Shown in pieces: positions 50,171 through 63,245 of a DNA stretch of 64,000 nucleotides. This stretch comes from Saxidomus purpurata (lineage: Eukaryota; Mollusca; Bivalvia; Venerida; Veneridae): NCBI GenBank assembly GCA_022818135.1, contig JAFMSR010000007.1:27011814-27075813 (forward strand), given 5' to 3'. Under the pieces are notes generated by a model. The model saw only the letters and a list, made by a program, of their open reading frames with translations. It was not told the origin of the DNA and ran no database searches. The position numbers and the translations under genes were made by a program. The stretch's first letter is position 1. The number at the start of each line of letters is the position of its first letter.

Positions 50171-50260
50171 CGAGGTAATAGTAAGGGGTCGAAGGTCATA
50201 GTAAGGGGTCGAAGGTCATAGTTAGAGGTCGAAGGTCATAGTAAGGGGTCGAAGGTCATT
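50171..50260 (+). repeat. 20-bp tandem repeat, four units
   Basis: agtaaggggtcgaaggtcat four times with one variant (agttagaggtcgaaggtcat). Confidence 0.88.
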
Positions 50261-50269
50261 AGTATACAC

Positions 50270-51326
50270 TTTGAAGCATTTTCAAGAAACTCATCAGATG
50301 TTTATCTCATAAAGATTTTGCAGAACCCATGTCCTAAATGAAATGACTGAAGGTGAAGGTCAGGCTTGTTGGGTCAAAAGGCATTTCGACATTCCTTCAT
50401 GTGACGTGCGGTATAACTGTCTTTCAGACTGCCTTTTCGTAATTAGTTATTGTATCTTGAAATTCTTTTCTGATGTCTGTCCATCTGCCAAGTCAGCAGT
50501 TAGTGTATCAGATAGTTCGGAAGTGTCAAATTGCATGCAGGGCGTGTGCATCTGTTTGTGCGAAATAACCAAAAACGTATTGTTTGCTAGTTTGTCTTTC
50601 ATCAAAATCTGTCATTAATATTTAAGATATCCACTATGCTGTCTAGTCCCTTGTCATTTATGTTCTTACTCCTGCGACTTGTCCACTTTCATTTTGGCCA
50701 GTATTTGTGGTCAAATGGTCGCATACATGTACTTAAAATTTATTGATCAAAAGTGCAGATCATGATCAGATTGCAAGAATGTGAAGGCTTATACATGTAT
50801 GATTGTCACCAGGGGTGAACAAGTATAACATGCGTGTTAAACAGATGTCTGATAAGCCTATATAATGCAAATACCATTAATAAACGGATTGGCTAAATCA
50901 AACAATGTACACTTTGCTACAACATTTTTATTTTAGTTTTATATTCTTCCATTAAAACCTTTAACAGTATTCCAGCTGTAACATTCGAAGATGGATTATG
51001 ACCCGGGCAAAATAATGTTCTATACTAATTTATTCGTTATCTTGATTGAAGAAACAATTTTATGTAGATCACATAAGTCGACACTCTCCAGATGGATAAA
51101 AGAGAGAGAGACAGAGAGAAAGAGAAAGATGGAGAGAGCGAGAGCCAAATTTTTTTCCAGGGTTTTTCTATGTAAGTGCCATTAAACACCTCCGATTTAT
51201 ACAAGTTTAGGCTTGAACCTTTGATCAAAGAAGAAAGGTCAAACATCTAAAATTCCATGTTTTAAAAATACATTTATATTTATTGAGTTAAAGTGCACAA
51301 CATTTACCGCTGGTAAAGATATGAAA
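50270..51326. other. intergenic, no gene seen
   Basis: Only a GA-rich simple stretch (51098-51145) and a 'gtgcagatcatgatca' fragment near 50752 similar to ones near 3380 and 40715. No exon with family similarity on either strand. Confidence 0.4.
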
Positions 51327-52127
51327 ATGTTGTACTAACTTCCGGTGGAGGTGCACAAAAAGAGATACACAGTTGACCGTATTTTTTCTCTGAAAATGTT
51401 AGTAGACTTTTATTTACTTAAAAAGAGAAAACTGTTTTGTGCCTTTATTGAATACATGAAAGCGTTTGACTCAGTGAATCGCCTAGCATTATTGCCCAAA
51501 AAGTTTTCACATGGTATAGATGGTAAATGTTTTAAAATTATTCATAACATGTACTCTAAAGCAAAATCTTGTGTTAAGGTAAATAATTCAATGTCTGACC
51601 TTTTCACAAGCCATACTGGAGTCCATCAAGGTGAAAATTTATCGCCTGTATTATTTCCTATATTCTTAAATGACTTAACACAATTTATGTCAACAGTATT
51701 TGACGGTTTAAACACTTTGTCGAATACTATCACACTTTGTCTCAGTGATGATAATGTAAATGTCTATCTACGTTTGTTTTGCTACTATATGCAGACGATA
51801 CTGTTGTTCTAGCGGAAGATCAAAACAACTAACAGAAAGCTCTTGATGCTATGTCTAAATATTGTGCTCTATGGAATTTGCAAGTTAATGTTAGTAAAAC
51901 TAAGGTTGTTGTTTTTATTGAACGTAAAGTTAATACAGGAAATATTGAGTTCTATTTTAATAATTTCAAACTTGATATTGTTGATCACTTTCCATATTTG
52001 GGCATTTTGTTTAACTACAATGGAAATTTTTCAAAGACTAAATCCAAACTTGTAGAGCAAAGCACGTAAAGCAATGTTTGCTTTGTTAAGGAAAATAAGA
52101 ATGTTAAACCTCTCATTTTCCATTCAA
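51327..52127 (+). pseudogene. LINE reverse-transcriptase relic
   Basis: The plus strand reads TVDRIFSLKMLVDFYL, then CAFIEYMKAFDSVNR (first catalytic Asp region), HGIDGKCFKIIHNMYSKA, SHTGVHQGENLSPVLF (usual R/H-Q-G-x-x-L-S-P motif) and FLNDLTQFM. A shift near 51720-51780 moves the catalytic YADD (51788-51799) to another frame. That frame continues after a stop with MSKYCALWNLQVNVSKTK and FPYLGILFNYNG. Motif order is that of a non-LTR retrotransposon RT. The missing N-terminus (5' truncation) is typical. Confidence 0.85.
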
Positions 52128-53381
52128 GGTATGCTGATCATGCCAGGCAAGTGGTCCAATCACTCTGAACTGATCACTCTTTCATTGCCACAATTTAGCA
52201 GATACGTACATCTTTGAAAGCTTCGGTCCAATTTACACATTATTATAGACTCTGAACTGATCACTCTTTCATTGCCACAATTTAGCAGATACGTACATCT
52301 TTGAAAGCTTCGGTCCAATTTACACATTATTATAGCCAAATCTAATAGGCAGCTAATTCGCCCTAGCATGGCCCTTTAATTATCTCAATTTTGCTAAATT
52401 AGCAATGTCCGTTCTATTGTTTGGAAATTGAGTTAATGAATTTATTGCTTACGTGATTTTATTCTCATTGTAATTTCTTCCCGTTCTTAGGCGTCTTTTG
52501 AAAGAATGTCTACTGTTCCTTAGCCGCTTTTCATCTCCATAACTCCTTGTTAGGAAGGGAAGCATTAGAATTACGTCTAGTTGTGATGATTATAGTTGGG
52601 GCCATATTGTCAAAGCCAAGGGTCACTGGAACCTGAACTGGGCAAAAAATCTTGTTCAATCTTCATCTCCAAAACTCCTTGTTGTATCTTTATCAAACGA
52701 CTTCAGGGAACCATCTTCTTGTATTAGGGAAGCATCTAGTTGTATCAGGGAAAGATCTAGTTGTATCAGGGAATAATCTAGTTGTTTCAGGGAAACATCT
52801 AGTTGTATCAGAGAAACATCTAGTTGTATCAGGGAAAATCTAGTTGTATCAGGGAAACCTCTAGTTGTATCAGGGAAACATCTAGTTGTATCAGGGAAGC
52901 GTCTAGTTGTATCAGGGAAACATCTAGTTATATCAAGTTGTATCAGGGAATAATCTAGTTGTATCAGGGAAGGATCTAGTTGTATCAGGGAAGCAGCCAT
53001 CTAGTTATATCAGGGAAGCATCTAGTTGTATCAGTGAATCAGCCATCTAGTTGTATCAGGGAAGGATCTAGTTGCATCAGGGAAGCATCTAGTTCTATCA
53101 AGTTGTATCAGGGAATATCTAGTTGTATCAGGGAAGGATCTAGTTGTATCAGGGAAGCAGCCATCTAGTTGCATCAAGGTAGCATCTAGTTGTATCAATG
53201 AAGCAGCCATCTAGTTGTATCAGGGAATAATCTAGTTGTATCAGGGACGCATTTAGTTGTATCAGGGAAGCAGCCATCTAGTTGTATCAGGGAAGGATCT
53301 AGTTGTATCAAGGAAGCAGCCATCTAGTTGTATCAGGGAAGGATCTAGTTGTATCAAGGAAGCAGCCATCTAGTTGTATCA
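52128..53381 (+). repeat. module with ~21-bp minisatellite, copy 2
   Basis: Same front and array as 45322-46640, beginning directly where the LINE relic ends. Part of the front is itself doubled with an 87-bp period (about 52161-52335). The array starts near 52724 and runs into the N gap, so its length is unknown. Confidence 0.92.
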
Positions 53382-53881
53382 NNNNNNNNNNNNNNNNNNN
53401 NNNNNNNNNNNNNNNNNNNNNNNNNNNNNNNNNNNNNNNNNNNNNNNNNNNNNNNNNNNNNNNNNNNNNNNNNNNNNNNNNNNNNNNNNNNNNNNNNNNN
53501 NNNNNNNNNNNNNNNNNNNNNNNNNNNNNNNNNNNNNNNNNNNNNNNNNNNNNNNNNNNNNNNNNNNNNNNNNNNNNNNNNNNNNNNNNNNNNNNNNNNN
53601 NNNNNNNNNNNNNNNNNNNNNNNNNNNNNNNNNNNNNNNNNNNNNNNNNNNNNNNNNNNNNNNNNNNNNNNNNNNNNNNNNNNNNNNNNNNNNNNNNNNN
53701 NNNNNNNNNNNNNNNNNNNNNNNNNNNNNNNNNNNNNNNNNNNNNNNNNNNNNNNNNNNNNNNNNNNNNNNNNNNNNNNNNNNNNNNNNNNNNNNNNNNN
53801 NNNNNNNNNNNNNNNNNNNNNNNNNNNNNNNNNNNNNNNNNNNNNNNNNNNNNNNNNNNNNNNNNNNNNNNNNNNNNNNNN
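53382..53881. other. assembly gap (500 N)
   Basis: 500 N inside the minisatellite; the placeholder length hides the real array size. Confidence 1.
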
Positions 53882-54100
53882 AGCTATAGAAACACATTAT
53901 GTATTGAAATTATTTATTAACATTTTCAGGACATATGTATATGTTTCAGAGCCAAGACCTGTTTAATATAAAAATTTCGTCAACTTAGGAATAGGAAAGT
54001 TGACGTTTAAACAGACATAGATGTCAGACATAACTGGTTCTCCGTTCTTGTATTTGGAGTGTGCTCAAGGTATCACATTTTTAATCTTTTAATAACCGTT

Positions 54101-57100
54101 TCACTTATACTTAGGATTTACATTCACGAGAATTGGATGAGCCGTTCTCAGACTGTATGTAACCTCGATTAAAAGTAACAGTAGGCGTTTCAAATAAATA
54201 GCAATATTAAGCTCTAACAGAAGATATTAGTACAGAACTATTTATACATTTTCTGCAAAATCACGAATACCTTACCTCGTGACGATTCGTGCAATAAATG
54301 TTTTAATCTCATTCATAGCAAAATGTTGTCCAATGCAGTTTCTGTAAGAGAATAACAGCAATATATCTATACAGTATTAAAGTGTGTTATAAACCATTCT
54401 AAATAAAGAAGTTGGATTTACCCTGCCCCGTCATTGCAACACGTCTTTCAGGCTCCACTCAGTTTGAGCAGTAACAAAAGAGAAACAATTTTGAAAGTCA
54501 TTTAAAATTCTTATAAAAACATGTTAGACATATTTCATTAAGATTTATTAATTGGTTTAATATTCTATTGGTTCAAAGCATGAGCACATAACTGAGTCAA
54601 GCACAAACAGTTTTATAACCATGGGACTGCTGATTTCTTGGATACCGGATATCTATTACATGTATACTTTTCTGAATGCAAAGATTTTCAAGCCTGTTTA
54701 TGAGTCTCCTTCATTTCTAAAGTGCTAAAACAAATCATAGCTTTTTAAAAGGACTACTAAAATATATCTTGCTAAATGATTGAGAATGTAGTCGATTATA
54801 CATGTACATATACCTCTGACCCGCTGAAAACGGGATAAAAGCGAAAGGATCTCTGTCGACACTGTTCTCGGGCAAAAAACGTTCTGGGCGAAATTCCTGT
54901 AAATTTAGATGATGTGCTATTAATTACATATAATGATAACCGATACACATATTACTAGGAACTTGTTATAAGGCTTCTCTGAAAATATGATGAACTCTAA
55001 TGATGGAACTCGAGTTTGCTATGTGGTTCGGATTCATGACTTATGTAATCTTATTGCTGGCTCTATATGCTGCATACAATTTCACCTTCCGTAAAAACAT
55101 AAGATTTCTTTTACATTAAAGAAAACAGTCACTTTCAAAACATAAATAGTTTTACGCCCCTGTATGACCCAACATGTGAAAATGATCATGGAAATATTTT
55201 GAATATATTTACCCTATAAGTAAAAACGTTCGACAAATGAGAAACATTTGGGGGGGGATCCTACATTTCCCCAACATTCAGGGAAAAAACAATAATATTT
55301 ACAACATATTTATAAAGTTTTCTGCTTTAATTAACTGCCGCACGACAGCATTATGTACAACCCCTCTGACAAATTTGCGGCAACATAACATTGATTTCAA
55401 CACAAATAAGAAACCTTCTTTCCAGAATCTCCGTAACACAAGTGGACTGTAAAGATTTTATGGCGTGTCTTGACTTGAACCTATTTCTCAGTCAATTTTA
55501 GTATGATCTATTAAGTATTTCTATATATTGTGAGTTTACTTTACCCAGTGATTGTCCCAGACGGCTGGATTATGATGGACGATGTAATAGTGAAAGTCAA
55601 TGATTCTGCCCGGAGTAAACGTCTGTCCCTCGATTGTTAAGGGCCGTTCTACGACCCTCGACCCTGCTGGTACAGGTGTATACCATCTCATTACCTCCTT
55701 TATAAAACATACTGTGTATTGGAACTTGGTAAGATCTTCACTGAAATAAATTAATACATGGTCTTTATTTTATGCTAATTAATGAAATAATGTGTTCTAT
55801 CAGTGAAATATTTTCACATATTATCTGTCAGAGATGGATGATAACTATATATTTCATACCAGTCACAGTGTTGTCATATAGGTCCGCCGGAACTACTTTC
55901 AGTGCTCTAAACAGCGCACGTTTTTTAATAGTTAGCATAAAATAATAAGAAAATTTGTTTTGAGTAGATATGGAATATATCTCAACTCAAAGTGAACTTC
56001 GTGCTCGTGAAAATATAAATTGCATCACTTTTTATTGAGATATATTCCACATCCACTAAAAACAAAGGACCATACTCTATATGTCAGTCTTGCAAACAAA
56101 CAAGCCTTATCAAGTTATAAGTAAGATTGTGTGTGTCAGTAATTTCTAATATTTTTACGTGTCCTAGCTTACACAAAATCCGCTTTCTTACTATTGAGAA
56201 CTATGCAAGTGTGCGGGATGTGGTAGGCGAGGTGTATGTGAGGAGAGTAAGTAGCAAATTCTAAAACATATTCTCTGTGTTCATATTCTTTCACCATCAT
56301 AAAATATATCTAAACCAGAAGCTTGATAATACCATAAAAAGAACAATGAATGCAGTTACCCAAGATGCAGTTAAAACATGATTCTAACCATGACTATGAC
56401 AAACATCAGAAACTGAGTAAATGAGTTCCATTAAGATACATACGAGTCTGGCTCTGCCTTTCCGCCTAGTATGTCTTCAATCTCTTCTCTAACTTTGTTT
56501 TGCATGTCAGGATATTTGGCTAATGACCATAGCACCCAGCCAATCACTGCTGCCGTTGTATCATGACCTAGATCAAATTGTCTACTATGACTATATTTTA
56601 TTGCAAATAACAGTTTTAGCTGAAAAGTCAGTTTAAAAAAGGAACGATAACTGAAAGAAAATGTTTAATGGTAAGCTCATATCAATGATATTTAGCTATA
56701 AACGTTTTCGATTGTGTCGATAATTTCAAAGCATACTAAAAGTTAAAAGTTTCATTTTTTTTTTTGCAATAGCTGACCAGTTTTGGAACTTGACATACAT
56801 TCAAAACTTCCAGGAGGTCAACAGTCATTACTAGTTCTAAATGTTACCTGCAAACATGATATTGTTCACTTCGTCTTTTATTTCATTATACGTCAGTCCT
56901 TCACCATCATCATCCTTAGCAGTTATCAGAATATCGATGAAATCTAGATGACGTTTTTCCAGAACTAAAGGATCAGCATCCTTAAAGATATTTTTAAGAC
57001 AAAGATTATTAAATACACTATCAGCGTTATCCCTTTTTACAAAAATCGCCCCTTATGGCTTTAAATGCTAAGCAACTTGAAAGCTTTGATTCACGTTTTC

Positions 57101-60100
57101 AGTTTATTTCACATATATGTAACATCTTTCAAACCACCAATAAAAATAGTTGCTTTACGTTTTATTTAAGTTTCAGTTTTGCTCCACGTTTCGTTAGCGC
57201 CATTGCATAATACGTACAAGACCTCTAGGAACTCAATTCATGCATAGTGTTGTGTCATTTTAACAGTGAACAGTAAAGTAGCATGGCTTTACACCATAAA
57301 GCACCTGCAAGTGATTTTCTTCAGACTGTTGCTTACATGTCTATAATCACTTTGGATGTTACAATTACTAATATTTATTACTTTTATAGCCATAACATTA
57401 CCGAGAAATTGACTGTTATTTGTACTATTAGAAAACATTTCTAACGAATTTGTATGTTAGAAATGTTTCAATAATATTGCAAAAGATTAGGCACACTTTC
57501 TGACAACGCATGTTTAGTGAAGAGCACCCGTAAACATTTGTCAACTATATGATATACATAGTTGTCTCGTTGTATCATTTTATCTGTTTACTCATTATTT
57601 TATCTGTTTACTCATTATTTTGTCTGTTTACTCATTATTTTGTCTGTTTACTCATTATTTTATCTGTTTACTCATTATTTTGTCTGTTTACTCATTATTT
57701 TATCTGTTTACTCATTATTTTATCTGTATCTGTTTACTCATTATTTTGTCTGTTTACTCATTATTTTGTCCAAGAACAGTCAAACTGATCATAAGATTTT
57801 AAAAGTTACAATTTGAAAGATACCGTATTTTGCACTTGGTTCATAGACATTCAGCATTGTTTGCAGTTTCAAGCATCTGAGGTTAGATTTGCTTATGGTA
57901 GCTGTAGACATTAGCTGAAATCTTATTTGCTAAAATGTTTTACGATTTATTTCTTTGACATATATACTTAACAGCTTTAAAAAACACAACATTTTTAATG
58001 TCAAATATTTTGAGCTGTGAGTAAAATTGCTCTTATAAAAAATCATGTTTCGATCGAATTATGCTTGAATTTTGTTTTAATTTGTTGAATAAAACCACGG
58101 AACGACAGAAAGCATAGTGTTCTTGCATTTTCCAAACTATACTTGTTCTTACGACAAAATACTCGTCAAATCCTGATTGCGTTTTTAAAGTTGTTAAGTA
58201 TATATGAAGTATGTAAAACTATACTTTTTGCCTATATATAGACCTTAATTCATATTGATAGAGATTGTCTTGAAACACTCACAATTGCCTTCTTTCTCGT
58301 TTCAATGACTTTTGCTGAAAACTCCTGAATATCTTTGGAAAGTCTCCTAAACTCTTTCCCCTCTTTTGTACGGTAATAAATGAAATCAAAGTATATAAAT
58401 GGGTTTCTGAAAAGAAAAAAATTCACTAATTGCTACTTGATATTAAATGAGCGTATTCCGGATACTGCTCTTTAAATGTAATTTTTGATAAACATAGAAG
58501 TTTTGATACTGGAATTATATTTACATTTATTGCTTTTCTCAATAATTCGTAATCTTACGCGGTTCGTAATCTTACGATAAATTTTACGATTTCTTGCAAA
58601 CTGAGGATTTTCTCGGGTAAATAATTTATTGAAAGGAACTACTATTAAATCTAGTAAATAACGATTATGTAATAATAGACATATATAAGTCCTAGTTTTA
58701 AACGTATACAGTTACGGTCGCTTTATAAATCACTTATATCCATGAAAAGGTCAAGAAATATTAAACTGAACATTTTTTTATGTACAGTGTTTAAGGCCAA
58801 ACCAAAATATAAGTGTGTTTCCGGTCTCATGCCAAAGAATTAACTTAAAGGTCGTTCGGTTGGCAGATTTTCTTATATTTTGCTTTCTTGCCCAAAACAC
58901 TTGAAAATTGGTGGTATTGAATATTTTTTTAAAAACAAATTTGAGGTCGGCAGTTTTTAACACACATTTATTTTCTTGGTCTAAGAAGGAAAATGCAAAT
59001 GTATTTACACGACTCTGTCTGTGAGAAGCTTGCCGAGTCTGTGCGTGGCAGCAACGTAAGGGTGTTGTTTACTGCAACAGAAAGTCAATGGAATATTTTC
59101 ATACAATACATACAACACTGTGAAAATGTAACATTTATAGCAGTAACCTTTTGCAATGATTTCAAAAAGCGGTCATGAAACGCGTCTTGTAGTGCAGCGC
59201 GTTTATCAAGTAACTGTGTTCCATCAATACTGAATTGCTATGTTGCAAAATAACAGAAAGTTACACAAAGCATCACACTGAAGTGAAAAATTATTATAAT
59301 AAAAGACAATGTACGAAAATACCAATGTCAGACAGTTCTATTTAAAATACATCGAACTTGCACTCAATTCAAAGCGTTGTGCATGTAACATACATGTATA
59401 TTTATATATACAATGTATAGCATTTATCTATTTATCTGTTTAAATAGATTTCACCTTCTAATTTTTAGACATAAAAGATGTTTTTGAAGAAACTAAATGT
59501 TTCAGCAAACTTGTGGCCGGCAGCTTTAGATCTTGTTGTTATACACTTTTTTTACGAACCTACTGTCTACATGGTACTTGTGCCTACACCAGTCGACAGT
59601 TATCTGACAAAAAGATGGTGAGGCAGATAGCGAGGGTATTTTGAAAGCGTCACTCGTGAAGGAGACGGTTGTGAAGGACTTGTGTTCAATAGAACATACC
59701 AAATAAAGGTAAGGAAACTTATTTTCGCAATTATTTATTTATATGTTGTGAAAAATTGAATAATTAGTTATTGGTAAATATAATCTAAATTTAGAATGTT
59801 CACCCTGTATTTTGCACAGTGTCATCTGTATAGGACATCACACAGCGAAGCATAGTGTCGAGTGTAGCTCTGCTCACCATTGGGTATACATCAACACTCT
59901 GGCCGGCCTTCCTCAAGTCGTCTATCTTTTCCTGAAGTATTAACATAAGAATGTTTCCTTGGTCATACTGTGTAGTATAGATAAAATACCTATTGAACAA
60001 ATAAAGACAGATTAATCCGTATGAAATGGAAAGTACATGTAGTACATTTAATATTCAAATCCTTACTCTTTCTCTTCGCTTGGTATATAATAAATATTGA

Positions 60101-61248
60101 AGAAATGCACAGGTACAATGATCACTAAATGGTAGCCTTGCCGCCAGCTAGGCTCGATGATAATATATTTCATTAAAACTCCAAGCATAATTCTGTCAGC
60201 CCATTTGTTCTATTAAGGCTCGATCATCTACAATTTTGGAATCAAAGGGAGGGAATTTGTAAGAAATAAGTGTGAAGATAATCACAAAATAGAAGTAATT
60301 GTAAGGACTGAACATCAGTCTAACTGCAAGGGTTTATTTACATTTACATTTTAAAATTCGTACACTTACACCTGATGAATTGCTAAAGTAGTTTATCACT
60401 AGAGCAAAGCAGATCCGATAAACATATATTTCATTCTCAGGAAATTTAGACATCTGTAAAAAAAAGTGGGAAAATTCACTCTATGGAATCAGTGACACGA
60501 TAAAATACCATAAAGATTTCGGCTACGTTGTTGAAGACGTTGACATACGGCTTCAAAATATCAAAGTGGAATGCTGGTGTAAGTAGACGACGGTTGCGTT
60601 CCCACTTCTTTCCATTGCTAACCAGCAATCCATCACCTGAAAAGTAGAGAAAAAGACTCAACACATGTTGTGGTGAAGTGTGACTAATTTATTCAACGAT
60701 TAAAGACACGGACACATTCAATATTTAGCGCTTATTCCAAATAAAGTAAAAAGGAACTTAAAACTATGACTTCTCAATGGAACAAAACACAAGAAATAAT
60801 ATAGGACTCAGTTGAACTAGAAAATCTCGCCTTCGTACGGCGAGGTGCCTGGACAAAAGTTTCACTGGTTTTAAAACAGGTTCGATGCTGACCAATTACA
60901 TCGTTTTTCATATAAGACAAATATGAAAGACTAAAGGGTGCTTAAAAAGAGTTTACTTTAAATGTAATTTTTGATTGAATCTGTCCAAATTACATGTACA
61001 CCACATTTAACGCTTAATATTTCTTATCTTCAGCTATACGTACCAGCCCAAGCAGCAAACATCCTGTAAGGACCGGACCATCCATGGCGTTTTGGCAACC
61101 CAGTAGCTGACAGCACTTGCCTCCAAACCTCAGGACTGGACGGAAAGACACACGGTTGCATGAACAGTAACCATGAAACAAACCATTTCGGCTTTTCTTT
61201 ATCCACATATTCCAGGAAAAGATGTTTAACTTCATCTAAGGTGCTCAC
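54101..61248 (-). CDS. CYP4-like cytochrome P450, N-terminal exon missing
   Basis: Minus-strand exons: 61248-61044, 60636-60509, 59931-59804, 59071-59009, 58406-58283, 56980-56848, 56567-56454, 55740-55545, 54896-54814, 54341-54276 and probably 54152-54101 (TGA). All have AG/GT borders and matching phases, giving about 430 residues. P450s of this clan are ER-membrane haem monooxygenases, often fatty-acid hydroxylases. Motifs in order: [20 protein letters not shown] (CYP4 hallmark), [51 protein letters not shown]-helix FAGHDTT, K-helix KEVMR (ExxR), [19 protein letters not shown], haem loop FSAGQRNCIG with the Cys ligand, and the end [16 protein letters not shown]. The N-terminal membrane anchor exon was not found. 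Oddities: Ala replaces the usual I-helix Glu, and about 18 residues seem missing before LRTAHP. The first exon listed begins with GTG as a spliced Val, not a start codon. Confidence 0.9.
57581..57770 (+). repeat. 20-bp tandem repeat in P450 intron
   Basis: Nine or so units of tatctgtttactcattattt, alternating tat/tgt starts, with one 6-base insertion near 57727. Apparent hydrophobic ORFs here (YSLFCLF repeats) are echoes. Confidence 0.92.
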
Positions 61249-61606
61249 CTATGTTGAAACGAGGTAAGCTATTTACATCATTGATTAAAATGATAAACCA
61301 ACGCGTTTTTGGGTCGATTGTTAAAATCGAACCAAAGTTAACAGAGTATATCGGCCCCTTACGGCCGAACGCACAACATACAAACAAGTAGTTCCATATA
61401 AACAGTTGTTAGGCCTTATAGCGATTTCTGTTTTCAAAATTATATAGTAATAAATCTAAATAATTTAAAAACATTTCAGAATAGAATAATATTATTTCGT
61501 TGTTATTCTTTAAATGTGTAATTAATCGTAAATACTATTAATGCGCGAACGAACGACTTGGACATACAAATTTATAAGAACTCGTTTTTTACCTTTATCT
61601 CTATAG

Positions 61607-61695
61607 TCGGCAGACATAGAGCAGTTGGTAGAGATGCTGGAAATTGAAATGCGCTGACTTAGTACGGCGGACGCGAGTTCGAAACCCATCTAACA
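61607..61695 (+). repeat. tRNA-derived SINE head
   Basis: Box A tagagcagttggtagag (from 61617) and box B gagttcgaaac (61675-61685) are about 57 bases apart, near the spacing of a tRNA with a pol III promoter. A T-rich run follows. The anticodon region is not clean, so a SINE or tRNA pseudogene is likelier than a tRNA gene. Lies upstream of the first recognised P450 exon. Confidence 0.5.
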
Positions 61696-61869
61696 CAATA
61701 TTTTTTTTTACATTTTTTTTTCTGTTTTACTTATAATTTTAAGACTTTAAAGCATTTTCAATGTTTTACAGCAAATAATCATAGAAAACTTCATTCATGT
61801 CAAACTTATAAGGATAATGTTAATAAGACATACTGTATACATATTATTCGATAACAGTAAAGTTCAGTC

Positions 61870-61970
61870 AGTAGTCGTGTCAGGTTTTGCTTGTACAACC
61901 AGAATTGGTTTCCTTGGGTTCTTTTCGGGCCATGCCTCAACATCAATCATCACCAGTTTCTAGAATATTT
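61870..61970 (-). repeat. SINE-tail-like fragment
   Basis: On the minus strand 'ggcatggcccgaaaagaacc' and 'caaggaaaccaattctggtt' resemble 13010-13040. Could be the tail of the SINE whose head is at 61607, in the other orientation, or an independent copy. Confidence 0.35.
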
Positions 61971-62861
61971 ACATGTCAGTTTTGTTTGTGGGCCCGCTGT
62001 GATACTTTGTATCACTGTTTTTCTTGTTCAGTTATTAATTTACTCTGTGTCTTCTTTGATCTTGCTCATTGTTCAGTTTTTGCCTACAATTTAGGATAGG
62101 AATTTATTTTGTATTATTGACACAATACACTCAACCCTATGGGCAAATCCCATAACTTTTGAATGACATTAAAAGTTGTGCAAACTTTGAATTTTCAGTT
62201 CAGGTTTGTAAAATTCCACTTCTCAGTTACCATTTACAGCTATGATACTTTATAGGGTAGTTGAAATACATGTAGTCACTGAATGCAAAAGGTAAGCACA
62301 TGGGTTCCTATCAATACACATATGGTTAAAGGTCAAACTCTGTGGACATTTGTGTCTCCAGTTTGTTGATAACTTTACTCATGCATGGGTTGCCCTGATA
62401 TTTACACATGTATGTGTACAGTCTCTGTTGTTCAGAGACAATCGACCCTCCAGCACTTTCAGTCCTTTGATTAGTAGTTGATATGTCTAGGTATAATTAA
62501 ACATTACAATGAATAATTATAATGTGCATCATACGGATCGAAATGAACAGAAGTACATAGTGGTAATTTTGAAAGCGAAATAACATATTATACATAAGTT
62601 ATCTCTCTTGTAGATAAAAATGAATCTACATGTAATAATAAAAATCAATCCAAATAACTGATTTAACATCTTTTACTAGGATGGCAAAAACAAGATTTTG
62701 AATGGTTCCGTCACATGGGTTATAAATTTGGGAGTTTTAGTGATGGTATTAATCAATGTTTAATATGACGTGAGGTGATTTGTGATCTCCGGTGTATAAC
62801 TATACGTTAGATACTGTCTTTGCAGGTATTATATGAATGGTAACATTTAAGTGTTTTTAAT

Positions 62862-63245
62862 TATACCCCCGAACACAGAGTGTATGGGGGGTGGGGCGGT
62901 GGATATACTTGATTCAGCTTGTCTGTCTGTCTGTAGACGGAATCTTGTGGACACTAAATTTCCAAAACCCCTGGTCAGAATTTACTGATACTTCACAGAC
63001 TGAGTGATAAGTACAATACCTAGTTGTACATGGTTCATGTTTCGGGTTACTAGGTCAAAGGTCAAGGTCACAGGGGCTCGACATAATAAACTCTTTTGCG
63101 CTCTTAATCTCCAAAACCCCTGGTCAGAATTTAATTATACTTCACAGAAGCATTAAGTTGTGCGAGTCCAATAATTAAAACATCAAATGTTACATAATTT
63201 TTATATACTGTGTCAGTTGGGTGTTTGGGGGATATTCATCCCCTT
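62862..63245. mobile_element. MITE-like repeat with ccccc/ggggg ends
   Basis: Starts 'ttataccccc gaacacagagtg' with 'tatgggggg', has a gtctgtctgtctgt run and two 'aaaacccctggtcagaattta' blocks, and ends 'ttgggggatattcatcccc'. Layout matches a bivalve-type dispersed repeat; no coding sequence. Confidence 0.5.

Noticed and set aside
57549..57816. Hydrophobic 79-84 residue ORFs (YSLFCLF repeats)
   Set aside because: They come from a 20-bp tandem repeat read in all three frames inside a P450 intron.
61030..61248. P450 start codon at 61248
   Set aside because: The first codon is GTG just after an AG acceptor, and the family has about 70 more N-terminal residues including the membrane anchor, so this is an internal exon.
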